From Paramacrobiotus metropolitanus (Eukaryota > Tardigrada > Eutardigrada > Parachela > Macrobiotidae): a stretch of DNA of 64,000 nucleotides. The position numbers and the translations under genes were made by a program. The notes beneath the pieces are model-generated. The model saw only the letters and a program-made list of their open reading frames with translations, ran no database searches and was not told where the DNA came from. The stretch covers positions 558,001 to 622,000 of the forward strand of contig NW_026570248.1 in NCBI RefSeq assembly GCF_019649055.1, read 5' to 3'. Shown one piece after another: positions 24,223-36,549 of this stretch (position 1 is the stretch's first letter; each line of letters opens with the position of its first letter).

Positions 24223-24277
24223 ATGTCGCAAAAAAAGGATAAAGAAACCTTGACGGTTTTTGAAGGACAAGTTAAAG
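24223..24277 (+). CDS. SRGAP: srGAP first coding exon (55 bases)
   Basis: ATG at 24223 gives MSQKKDKETLTVFEGQVK plus one base, then donor GTACAG. The next exon at 29137 begins AC ATC AGG, so the joined codon is GAC and the protein reads QVK-DIRVQLIDQL. This matches the srGAP N-terminus pattern (KKDKE...EAQ(I/V)K-EIRTQLVEQ) in sequence and phase. The exon would be missed by length-based gene finding. Confidence 0.85.
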
Positions 24278-27200
24278 GTACAGTAATTCAAGTTCAAGGA
24301 GACCCAGTGTTTCTGTTGTTTCTTAAGCATGCAGGCGCTGCTTCGAACCTGTCAGATTTATCGTTAGGTCAAAATTAATTATTTTTATCGGAATCACCGT
24401 CTGCAGCAAAAGGTATTTCTGTATACGCTAGTTATATATAATTATCATTAGAAGCTCCAACCGATCGTTTTCGACTGCTTCGATTGCGAATTATGATCGA
24501 AGAACGATGTTACTTATAATAATGACCATAGTTATTACAGTATATGCGCCATGGTCGGAGGCTGCACTTATTGCTAACTTTAATTATTTTACAAATCCAA
24601 AATTTTGAGTGTGTGAACCTGATGAACTATATCTATAATTTCGAAGTGCAATACAGTTTGTGTTTAACAAGTGCTTCTGACCACGCTGTTTGCATGTGGT
24701 CAGTTGCGATGCTTTTTACGTCCCTTTTAACATAGCGACCACTGAAATGAAGTGGTAACAGGTAAGTACAAAGTTAACTGCGGTCTTATATCGTCTTATA
24801 TCAAGTTTTAAAAGCGGTATTAATTAAGAACTTTGAGATTGTTGGACTTAAGCACAATCCGGCCATCTACAACAATTTCGTAAAATATACGTATTTGACG
24901 AAAATATAATCGCGTAAAAGAGTGCGCACATTTTTCACAGACGAAATAAAGATCAATAAAATTTATCTGAGTTCTAATTTTAAAAAAAAATCATTGATGC
25001 GCACAATCGCTTACTCACACGGGTTGGCACAAAACAAAAAGCATATTGGAATTGCTTTGTGCATGATAAGTCATCTGAAAAGTCACGGGCCCTAGTTGAA
25101 GAAGGAGGCACGATCGGGAGAAAGATATTGCAAATCGATATTGGTGTGACAAGTCTGAATCTGTTAGTAATAATTACAAATTATATCATGAAGTTGTGCA
25201 ATGACGCATCGGTCTATGAGTAAAGAAATAAAGCGCTGGATGATCAGTAAAAGTTGTGAGAGGAACGGTTAACATATCTTGTTGTCAGTGAGAATTTGTG
25301 AACCTCAAAAAGCATTGGCCATTGGGAATTTGGAGCTAGTTCAATGCTTGCCCAAATTAAACACTGCAGCGCGAAATTAATGTCGCAAAAAGTCTGTGTT
25401 AAACAGGATTTAACAAATTTACCTTATTTATCGTTTACATTTACGTTGTTCTCACTACTTATACAAATCGTCTACAAACCTAACTTTTTGAGGATACAAT
25501 ACAAATTACAATAAGAGTTTTTAGAAACCATTGTTAGGTTATCTCACTTCTGACCAAAATGTACAAGAATGTATGTACAACATACTTCTTTGTATAACCA
25601 TGTATGATTGCATGGCCGTAAAAAAACTTAAGCTTCTACGTCGTGTGGACAGTAAAACCAAGCGTGAGCCGATAGCGGCTACTTTATTTTTCTGCTTATA
25701 TCGGCAAAACATTTATTTGTTCAACAGTATAAAAAACTTTAATCTGGAACGTGAGGCGAATATGGCGAATACATACTGCATCTGGCTAGTTAAGGGCTGC
25801 ATTCCATGGTTACTTTGCCAGGATATGCGTCCCCCCGCGCAGATGAGCCCGGCCACTTCTGCCCCGTCTTGTCTGGGATCGATTTGTTTGCCGAAATGAC
25901 CCGATAATGTTAAGCATGTGTGTTTTACTGGGCCTCATGGCAAACCTTACGAGTGCAGCATATAGTCGACTGTAAGGTTATTAGACTACGCTTATACCCT
26001 TGTAGGCGTTCCACGGCCACTGCGGATTTGCTTGTCCGGTCTTGAATTGGAGATCATGTAGCGGCATGCACACACACACAGTTTGCTGTGGTATATGCCA
26101 CTTTAACTGACTGTGCAGTGATGTCGTTACAAAATTCATTTGAAATGGTCCGATTGCATCTTTCACAATGATTCGCTTCAACACCCGCTCCACATAAAAC
26201 ATTTAATCTGCAAACGAATGTTGAAGCAGTTTGTATGTGCTGGCGCGGGCAGCGTTGCACTTCATAACTGGAAATATTTCCGTTGCATGGATGATCTGCT
26301 GTTCCCGTACATACATAGGCACGGCCGATGAATTATGGGAACTTCCTGGTTTATGCACAGTTTTCATCTTACAGTGCAAGGAGTGTTTCTGGAATAACGA
26401 AGCTTATTAGTTATCGTTAGTTAGCGGCAATGCGTGGACACGGTAATGAGCTCTGGCGTCATCGGGTTGCCAGTTGATCATGATGATGCAGTCGCATTAA
26501 ACGCTCATAGCTGGGACGGCTGGTCGGGAGCCGGCTTCGGAAGTTCCGGCGGGTTAGCCGTGAGACGGGAATTTCGTTTATATTATCTGAGAGAACAGCT
26601 GTGGGTCATATATCTACATTGGTTTTGTGTGTAATTACATTGGCAATAAGGATCTCTTTACCATGAAGGAAGTGTTTATGTGTCTCGGACCTTCCAATCC
26701 TGCGAAATCATGGGGTAAATTGCTCAAGTGCAGATGCACGGGTTAATTGTGTAAATAATTGAAAATTATCTCGCAGACTGAGATGCTCTGTTGTGCCGTA
26801 GCGTATACCTGTAATTTACATTCTTTGGTTTGCACCGCGGAACTGTTTTTTGTAGCATTGTTAGCTCCATCGGTGTTTGGAAAACTGAAGCGTTAGGCTT
26901 TAAATGTACCTATTTCATTTGCTCATTCAAAAGTATTAACTTTGCATTACTATGTCTGCCGATAAAAGTTTATTCGCAGTCACTGCCAATACAAATTTTT
27001 TATGACGCGAAATCTTTTGCATGTGTACATATCTGCATTAGGCGCGTTTTTAGGTTGTAAGATGCAGAATTCTTTATTTCAGCCCATTGAGCGCTTACAG
27101 AGTAAAGATATAGTTGTCGCTTTTGGTTTCCTCACCTGTTTGCGTGCCACTGTGCAGTGTGCACCTATTTGCCGACAGACAGCGGCCTTCCTATGTGCAG

Positions 27201-30200
27201 GGCAAAATGAATGCTTGGTGATGGTAATGGTGGTGCTAATCAAGAATCAATTACTATTCACCTGGATCAGCTATCGTTTAAAATTAAGCTTGCTCTATTT
27301 TAAACTACAATAAACTCAAAATGATACTACTTAAGGCAAAAGACGTAATAAGAGAAAAGCTTTGCGCCGAGGTCCCGGTAATTGGCATATAATCCACACA
27401 GCCTCCTGACGTGTTAATTTCGACTGTCTTCAGTTTATCGTTAACGTTGCCTCCTCTAGTTATTACCACTTCAGGAGCATACACAGGAGACAAAATTATC
27501 GTTCTCATATTTTTGCAAATAATTAGCCAAGACGCAATGTGCACAATTTCAAAGGAAGTGGTGGGTTCACAGCTTAAGTCTGATGGTGGCATGACGAAGC
27601 CTAAAAATGCGTTTGGCACGATCCAAAAAATGGTTGATGCAAAGATGGTACCAGAGGGTGCTGGAAACACGGAACAAATATTTGTTACAACTACAAACAA
27701 TCCTTCGGTATTTATTTATTAAAGCGGTAGTTAAAAAGTTTGTACTAAAAAGAGAACAATATTATGTTGCAGCTCTGCAACATTTAATAACATATAATAG
27801 ATTCGCGATCACTGCACAAGGTAAATGGGTACATTATAGACACCGTTATGTGCAATCATAAAATGCTAGCTTTACTTCTGAATACTATCGCCAGTTTTTG
27901 AACAATCTTTGCAATACGAAAATATTTTATTGCTATATGAGCAATTGCACTTTCGGGCGTAACAATCGATAAGAAGGGCATGCAAAGGGATTGAGCAAGA
28001 TTGTGCCGGTAGGCGAGGGCATAAACATAATACGGATAGCCTCTCATGGAGACTTCGCCAATCGCCACAACCCTGACTCAATTGAATATTTGATGAATAT
28101 ATCGCCTCGCAGGCCTGACGCTTTTGTTGTTGATTAACGACTTCTCAAAGATCTTTTGTTAAGCCCCAATGCCTTTGACTGCAAATAAATTAGGCTGTAA
28201 AAATTGAGCCTCTGGATTATAATGATTGGTTATAAGTTCAGATGGACTTCATTTTCCATTGTGAATTCGTGATTTAACTTCCAAAACTTTCGGCTAGCCA
28301 AGCGGCTCAGCACTGTTGCGCTGGTTTTCTTGTGGTGAACAAAATTTATAATGTCTATAATTGTGCGTATACTACTGCCTACTGGCTGGCATGCAGCAAT
28401 AAATATATGTTATCTAACTTATCTTTTGCATAAATCTGTGAAATCTATAACGATAACAAGCAGTGGTCAACATATGGCTTGAATAGCTGAATGCATACAT
28501 ACTTCGTATACCGCTATTGATAAAAAACTACGTAAAGTTCACGATGCGGTAGCAGGTACAGAAGCGCACACAGAGATACCACACACTACGCTGCTCGGTT
28601 GACCATTGAGCGATCAAGCTGATCAGTGATGAACTTGGCCGTCGGCAACCAGTCATCTATGATCTGCAATTTATTACATCTGGCCGCTGTTTCGCAATAT
28701 TATTATTATCGTCGTCTGTAAAGTACGACCCCATTTTTATCCACATATATTTTTTCTGCAGTTTTTTCTAGTGCAGAAATTTCATGTAGCTACAATAATG
28801 ATGGTTTGTTTGACTGACTGTTAGCACGTTCTGTAATGTGTTCGTCCAGTGTCTCAATTGCGCCAGCATGGGAAATAACGTATCGTTATCGTATGGCACA
28901 GGTTCGTTGGTACACCCGTGATGATGGCTCTTGTGCACGTTTCCGAACTTGATATTTTCCTCCCGTCTCGTTGACACAGAGTAATTGGTTTGCACTTGAT
29001 TGTCGTTACAAAAGTCATATTCGAAGACCGTAAACATGGAGTGTGTTGAACGCAAGTTCGCGTGAGAATGGCGTGCACAATGGCGAATCTGGTGGTTTTC
29101 GGATGACGTAATGAATAGCCTCCTTTGCTGTTGCAGACATCAGGGTTCAGTTGATTGATCAGCTGAAATGTTTGGATCAGCGAATCGAACAGCAGGCGTC
29201 CATTGTGGGCGAGCTGCAGGACTTCTTCAAGAGAAAGGCCGACGTGGAGAGCGAATATGCCAAGAACCTGGACCGTCTGGCCAAGAACCTGTTGCAGAAG
29301 CAAAAGGCGGAAAAACAAAGGTATCCTGCTGCGACTGGCGGGAAATGTGTTTTTGTGCGGTTAAAGTTTGTTTAATATTTTCTTTGATTGAAAAACGTCC
29401 TTAATGAAACCAAAATCTGTTTTCTGAAGAGCCACTTTCAGGATCGCGTTATTGGTGTATGAATTTAATCGTATTTTCAGAATTCAAGACGATGATAATA
29501 ATTTCGCTTAAGAACGGCATTGTGGATTATATTTCGTTTCTGTTGCTGACGGAAAGCATTTCAGTTAAAAACTTCTGTCTGAAATAATAATATGGTATAG
29601 TTGTTATGGAAAATATGGCAGACTTTCTTAAGAAAGGCTGCTTTGAAATATTTCGCCGGTTAAAACAAGTTGTCGTTTTTAGGCGCGAGTGTTGGTCGCA
29701 GTGTTCGGTGTTTTCGTTATATCAGACCCTTATCCAAGTTACGCGGAAGCAGAGCCGTGATCATGCTGTTCTTGGCGAACTATACGCCAACAATCTATCC
29801 AACCGGCTACTGCAAACGAGCGACGATCTAACCAGAATCTACCGCCGCGTAAGTTTCAATACAAGTAACGCGTGCGCCAAGTGGGTTGTTGTTGATATGG
29901 ATAAGCGAAGCAGCAGTGATTGTGGCGGCACTGGATAAACGTTTACTTTGCTGTTGTAGGCCAGTTGGTTACAAAAGAGTGAAATTTTTACGCAAATTTT
30001 TGTGTACTTTACAGTGTCGAGAAATTGGAGTGGAAAGTCACGAAGAGCTATTTAAAGTCCATAATGAACTGCATACAGCATTGAAGACATACTTTTTATG
30101 CTTGAACGACTGCCGACAAACTGAAACAAAGTATCGGATTGCTGAGGAGCAGCGGTTGAAGATTAAAAATTCTATACCGGAAGAAAAGCAATCACGAAAT

Positions 30201-33200
30201 CGCAAGCTGAAAGTGTGGACCAAAGAAACCGCTAAAGTATGTACAGGCGATGGGAATTGTTCCGCTTTGATGTTGACGATATGATGAATAAGTGGCACTT
30301 AACGACTAACCAGTAGTAACCACCGCGACTAGATAAATTGACGTTCTTAATGGGCAATTCGATCCGCGGAATTTCGTCAGTATGTATTCCATATATTCCA
30401 TATTCGTATAAAGCGTTTGAACAGGCTTCCCAAAACTTCGGTTAATTAAAAGTTCTATTCACACACATATATTCAGTTGAAAAGTTTTACCCGGATGGGA
30501 AAAACAGGGAAAAAATTTTTCTTAATAATTTGTTTAGCATTTCAAAATTCAGGTACATAACGGGTATTTTTAACTGCATTTTTTGTTGGTATCCCCAAAG
30601 TCTTCTCTGTTGTTCAATCTGATTGTGTGAAGGAAATAACGTTCTGTTTCGTTGGTTGGTTTAATCGGTTTGCCTTTCAGTTATTACACATTTACTTGTT
30701 TAAATCGATATTTTGCATCGGATTTTTCGATAAGTCTGCGAAAGGCAGCTGTGTTAACACAGAAAAAGAAAATGTCATGTTACAGTGTATTTTGTTTCCT
30801 GTTTTTCAGAAGCAGACCAAGTTTGAAGAGGCAAAGGCCAAACTTTTGAAAGCACGCAACGAGTATCTTTTGAGCCTGAACTCAGCCAATGCGGCATTGC
30901 ACAAATATTTTGCTGAAGATCTGCCTGAACTGATGGATGTAAGTCATTCCGAAAACGATAAGGATCAACGAGCGCTTGTGCTGTTTGTGGTCGGCTTGTT
31001 GAATTAAATTCAGTTAGCCATCGGGTCCATACTTTTGCGTTGTAGTGCATGGATTTCGGACTGCATCGATCGGTAGCCAGTGCCTTAAAGATTCATCAGC
31101 AGGCTACGGAGCAGATGGAGATGCGTAATAAGCAATATGAACTGGAAATCAAACACTGCATTGATAACTTTGATTCCCGTGCGGATAAACAGAAGTTTAT
31201 TGAGAACAATCACACCGTCTTTATGCTGCCAAGGAAGTTTGATTTCCATTCACAAATTGGTGATGAGGTGCGTCTTTGAATTAAGATCAGTCTCTCTTTG
31301 ACAGGGTGCAGTTGCCGTTCATGCGCCATAGCCGGTTAGCGGCTAAATCGGGTCATTTGGAGCGGAATAAAACGCTTTTACAGCCCGATTGTCAGATCAC
31401 TCTGTAAACCTGTCAGTTTTCATTTCCGTATGCCGTTCAACAGATTGGCCGCATCGGAAAAATTGCCCTGCGCTTACGTAATGCGCAGTTAAGAAAGTTA
31501 AGAAAATATTTGAAGAGCACGCTCAGTTGCGTCGTGATATCTGTCATTTGGCTTTGTAGCTGTATCGCGGCTAATTTAGTGGACCAGGGTTGTCTTTGTC
31601 TGCGGACTGTAGAGGAAGCGAAGGCAACGTTGCGTTACTGATCTAATTAAAAATATCTGTAATTAGTTTTTTGTCAATTCTTCTATGTGATCAAAACTAG
31701 TGGTACTTTTATTCAAGAATAACATTTTCATATAAAGTGTTGTTTTAGATATTGTGCAATGTAGGTGCAGATTTGTGAGGTTTACAGATAGATCACAAAC
31801 AGTCTTTGTATGCCATAAAAGTTATTAATTTTTGCTTTTGTCACTTGTGTCGAGGCCAACAAGCTTTCGACAACAGCTGACTTATTTTTAAAAAAGCGAT
31901 TTATTTAACGATTGTGACCACAAGTGGTGTTTTAGCGAGGCCGGCTGAAAATTTCAACAATGAAATGCTATTATCTTGCGCGTTGCCATCGAATGGGATG
32001 GCACCGGGGGAATTGAAAATGACCTAATTGTTATTTCAGATTCGCGAAGTAACCAACGATCCCCTCATACAGGATGAGCTTATCCAGCGTTTCATGCAGC
32101 TGACACAGCGCATTACTGGTCTGAGGACAGAGAACGAGGAGGTAATGTTCCATATAAACTCTATCGTTTGTTACCATCGCTCGCGTAAGAGTGTAGCGTT
32201 ATGTTGACAGTTGTCTTCCCTTGCGTATCTGGTTTAGATCTGGAAAACTCTGGATACTGCTGAGCGGACATTGATTGGCATGATTGATCTGGTCGATTGT
32301 GATGTGGAAGCCGTCTACGCGGCTAATGGTCCGGCATCGTTCAGCGATGAGCGGCGACTGTATGAATCAGTGAGCAACGGCAGTCCAGCGCCGGGCACAC
32401 CGATTGCCAAGCTGCCGGAAACGGCTGTGATCAAAAAGAAAGCAGATAAAGCGGAAACTGAACAGTTTTATCTGTCGGTGCGTTGTCTGCAGCTTTTTTT
32501 TCATTGGTCAGGGAACTAATTTGTTGAAATGTTTCAGAAATTTCAAGAATTCATGCTCAATAGCAACCTCATAACACGCCTGCAAGCCAAGCAGAAACTG
32601 CTGCAGAATGCGCTAGGAAATGACATTCTTAATGGGAAAACGGGGGCATTGGTGGCCCGACACTCGACTTTGCCGCCCAAACCCCGACGTCGGCGCATTG
32701 CTCAACTAGGCTCGGCCAGCCAGCGACCAAAATTATTTGGCGGTAGTTTGGAAGAGTACATTGAGGTATAATTATGGCTACAATTATTTTTAAAAATTTA
32801 AATGTTGCCTATGATAAAGTGTTCAAATCTGAATATAAGTGCAGATATATATACAGAGTAATGGATAAGTGCGTGTAAAAATGAAGAATCAAGAAGGGCA
32901 TGATCGTAGGTAGACTAGGTAGGATATTTCTTCTGGTTGCATCATCAGCCTTTGTGTTCGTAACTTCGTATACGAGTATGGATAGACGTTTAATCGGTAA
33001 GATTGAAACGAGAGCGATCATGATTACCTGAAAAGAGAATTAATCGGTGTGGGAGCCGCTGGCGGGCATGTTTAGCTTATTGCTTGACGAGTTTGGTTAC
33101 ACTTCGTTTACTGGCAGCCTGCATGGACTTCGCACGGATAGGTTTCTTGTTTTATTAAATTAAATGATTAATACATTTTCTGTTGAACTGTACAGTACAT

Positions 33201-36200
33201 TCATTGCTACACTGTCAAAATGAGAGTTAAAACTTGCTGGTTACCGGTTTTTACAATTTGGCAGAAATTTCTTATTGTATTTGGTATTATCGAGACATGT
33301 AGACAGCACGCAGATTTTAATAATTTGAAGGCAATTCTATACACTTTAATCAGTTTAATGTTCGTGTACTAATCTGTATTTAGCAGAAAAGTAGATGCCA
33401 TCAGCTATGTTAAATTTGCATAATACTACAAGTGCAGTATTTTTACGAAGCTGTAGAACAGAAATTCGGAACTATGAATGAGATGAGTGTTGTGTAATAA
33501 TCTCTGATTTCTCATGGAAGGGTGAATATCGCAAATTTTTACACCAAACCGCTTTACGTTCTGGTCGACCTGGTTCGGTTTCCGGTGAATGGAAGCGCGT
33601 CATATAGAGAAAAAACCTCTAGGGAATGTAATCCATAAAAGTTTTGAGTCAGTTTATTTTTTGATTTCTGACCAGTTGGAAATAATTTGAACTAATTTCG
33701 TATGTCATTTTCGCTTTTACTGTAGGCCACCGGACAAGAGATCCCTGTGATCATTCGCAGCTGTATCCGCGTCATCCGTCAATATGGATTGCACCATCAA
33801 GGCATCTTTAGGGTATCTGGGTCACAAGTTGAAATTAACAATTTCCGTGATGCATTCGAGCGAGGTACTGCCAGAGAGTCCAATTGTCAATGAGGGATTT
33901 GGATGGGTAAATGTTTTTTCTGGCTTTTTTCATAGGCGAGGATCCATTAGCCGACGTTTGTGACGGAAGTGATATTAACTCCATTGCCGGTGTCTTTAAG
34001 CTGTATTTGAGAGAACTTCGCGAGCCGTTATTTCCGCTGTACATGTTTGATCAGCTTATGGAGATCAGCAGTACGTGCTTGGTTTTAAATTACTTAAAAA
34101 TGTCATCAAAGCGGTGGTTACGAAAACGCCTGACTTTGCAGAATTGGAAGCGAAGGAGGAGTTTGTGAAGCAGATTCGCGAATTGTTAATGAGCTTGCCG
34201 CGATCCGTCTTTATTGTGATGAGATATTTGATAGCCTTTTTAAACCAGTAAGAAATTGATCTTATGTAAGCATCAATAAAATTGCCTGTAATTTATTGTT
34301 CCCATTTTGTTAGCCTGTCGGACTATAGCGATGAAAATATGATGGATCGCTTCAATCTGGCCATCTGTTTCGGTCCAACGCTGCTGCCCATTCCGGAATC
34401 GCGCGATCAAGTACAATATCAGCAGCGTGTCAATGTGCTGATCAAGAATATCTTTCTCTACCAAGAGGATATTTTTCCGCAAAATTTTGGTGTGGTTTAT
34501 GAAAAGTATGACGTGGATGTTGGCGAGATTACCGAGCATGATGCTCTGGGAAGCTCAGAAAATTTGTCCGATGACGAAACTGAACAAATCATGCCCGATA
34601 CCAGCGAGGATGGTAAGCTACTATCATTGCCGATCGATTTGATTAATTTATGAGTAATAAATGCATTTGTCGTTAACCGAAAACTAACACAACGACTGGT
34701 GTTCGCAGAGACGGCATAAATTGCATAAATAAATTGCATTGCATACTGCATAAATTAGGCCTTTTTATTGTGTTAAGGTGTCAGAGTCACTTTAAAAAAT
34801 GTGCGGCTGCACAGTCTAAAGGATAGTTGTTTGAAGTAGTACACATAACTGACCTTATACTGTACTAGTAAAGATCTTATGCGCCGAATCAGATTCTGTG
34901 CTGTCGCCATGTTTACGATTGTGCAGTGCTTTTTTCTGCTTACGGTTTAACGGTAAATTTTTGTGTTTGTAGAGGGTGAACATTATGAAGCGACTGCTGT
35001 TTTCGATTTTTCTGCCCGAACACTGTCGGAGCTGACTGTTCGCAAAGGTGATCTGTTGTTGCTGTTGCACCAGATAAATCCTGAATGGTGGAGAGCCAGA
35101 CTGCTTACCGGCACTATGGCTGAAGGTCTAATTCCGGACAAGTACATCGAAATCAAACGCAGGTCCAGTATGAGAACGGCCTCCGGAAAATTACTATGAG
35201 CGAAATAGGAAAATTAAGTTACTGTTGCGAATTAAATTCGATTACATGAATTTTGGTTGATTGAGTTGAAAATGTTCTTGGTGCGTGGTGAAATTGATAC
35301 TTGACTTACAAAATGATAAGGATTCTGGGCTCTGATTCACTTATTGTTTATACGGTTAGAGTTACTTATTCACTCTATCAAATCTTATTCAATTTCGATA
35401 TGGTCGCACGTCACTGAAAAATTCATCATAGCGTTCCATTAAGATGCGGAAATACGATCTGTTTAGGTTTATAAAATGGTTATTTCTTATAGGATTTCGG
35501 GATCATCGGTCAAGAATGGTTTAACGAACGGCAAAACCGGCCTGCATTCATCGCTAACCGGTTCCTTGGAGAGCAGTAGTGCTAGTAGTGGTAGCACAAC
35601 CACTTCCGGTGAGGATGCAACAACCGGTTACAGTCTTTCTACCCTGGACCTTTCCCCGCGTAGTAGCCCAGTAAAGCTCAACCATGAACCCCCGACTAAT
35701 GATAGCGTCAAGTCGAATCGCGACGCCGATGGTTCAACAGTAAGCAAAAATTTGTCCGAGCAGCTGGTGATCACGGAGAAAACTCCCCGGGAAACCCTGG
35801 AAGAAAGGCGCCGGAAGAACATCGAGTATTGTCGCCACCTGAGCGCCGATGCGGCTTATCCCGTGCAAACTACTCCTATCCCCCCGTCACCCCGCTCGCC
35901 GCGTCCGTTGACCTCGCCCATACCCAAAGATGTACCCCGCTATTATTTTGGCGGCGATTCATCGTCGCCCCATTCAGCGAACCGGAAGTTGGAAGCGGGC
36001 ATGGTCGTTTCTTTGTATGAGCCCATAACGTTGAGACGCGAGAAATCCTGTGGAGATAATGTGGGTACACCTGATCTCGTGATGAATCTGCCTATCAAGT
36101 CTTCCAGCCCGTCGTATTTGACGGGTTGCACATCGGACAACAGTCCCGATACGACGGCTGCTGAACGGTTTGCGCGATCGAATCAAGGGACTATGAAAAA

Positions 36201-36549
36201 AGGCGAAACGAAGCTGGGAATCGCTGTAGAAGAGATCAAGTCAGCAAAGGCACCTGGAAGTCCGAGCTTGAATAATTTTTCCTTGCATTCGTACGAGGAA
36301 CGCGCTCCTATCACGCCCAGACACGAGAAAACCTATTCGGATCCATCGGCGTCTATTGATGAGCTTCTAGAGAGTTTGAAAGCTGTGGCATCGCCCCGGC
36401 TGACTGGGGCGGATGTGATAAGACCCACAGTGGCTCCCAAACCTCAATTCAAAAGCAAACCGACGGTTGCGCAAAAGCCGGGCTCCGGGAAAAAGGGTGG
36501 CGATCTGAGTGGGTCAAAGTTTGCTGTATCGAAGCCCACCAGCTGCTAA
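24223..36549 (+). CDS. SRGAP: SLIT-ROBO Rho GTPase-activating protein (srGAP), 15 coding exons
   Basis: srGAPs bend membranes through an F-BAR domain and inactivate Rho-family GTPases downstream of Robo. Exons: 24223-24277, 29137-29320, 29683-29848, 30015-30236, 30810-30938, 31046-31267, 32040-32141, 32238-32477, 32538-32765, 33726-33864, 33936-34070, 34142-34247, 34314-34612, 34973-35162, 35493-36549. All phases agree; product 1157 residues. The F-BAR region (about 1-480) includes QDFFKRKADVESEYAKNLDR and CMDFGLHRSVASALKIH. LPPKPRRR precedes the RhoGAP domain (about 505-690), with arginine finger R545 in GIFRVSGSQ and LAICFGPTLL near its end. The SH3 domain (about 745-803) has AVFDFSARTLSEL, EWWRAR and GLIPDKYI. 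The last exon encodes a 350-residue Ser/Pro-rich, probably disordered tail with PPSPRSPRP. The exon 14 donor is weak (gtccag) but is the one that keeps the frame. Confidence 0.94.
24278..29136 (+). other. srGAP intron 1 (4859 bases)
   Basis: The longest intron in the window. It contains a stretch open on both strands at 27305-27722 (listed separately), a short CA run near 26070, and otherwise short open frames without recognisable content. First introns of this kind often hold enhancers; nothing in the sequence proves that here. Confidence 0.75.
27305..27722. other. Unexplained open region on both strands inside srGAP intron 1
   Basis: A 131-codon frame runs on the minus strand from 27700 to 27305, and a 103-codon frame on the plus strand from 27411 to 27722. 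The minus-strand product ends in a hydrophobic tail (SLITSFALSSIILSLL) that could pass for a membrane or GPI-anchor signal. Neither product is recognised, and an overlap this long can arise by chance. It could be an exon of a nested gene or the remains of a mobile element. Confidence 0.2.
32766..33725 (+). other. srGAP intron 9 and other longer srGAP introns
   Basis: A 960-base intron between the last F-BAR/linker exon and the first RhoGAP exon; no features seen. Other introns above 300 bases, also empty to my reading, are 29321-29682, 30237-30809, 31268-32039, 34613-34972 and 35163-35492. Confidence 0.75.

Noticed and set aside
24850-25260. Possible transposase-like fragments
   Set aside because: Translated pieces are short, interrupted by stops and lack any catalytic motif I can point to.
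28854-29318. 154-codon minus-strand open frame
   Set aside because: It runs antisense through the conserved srGAP exon 2 (29137-29320) and its product resembles nothing; it is a shadow of that exon.
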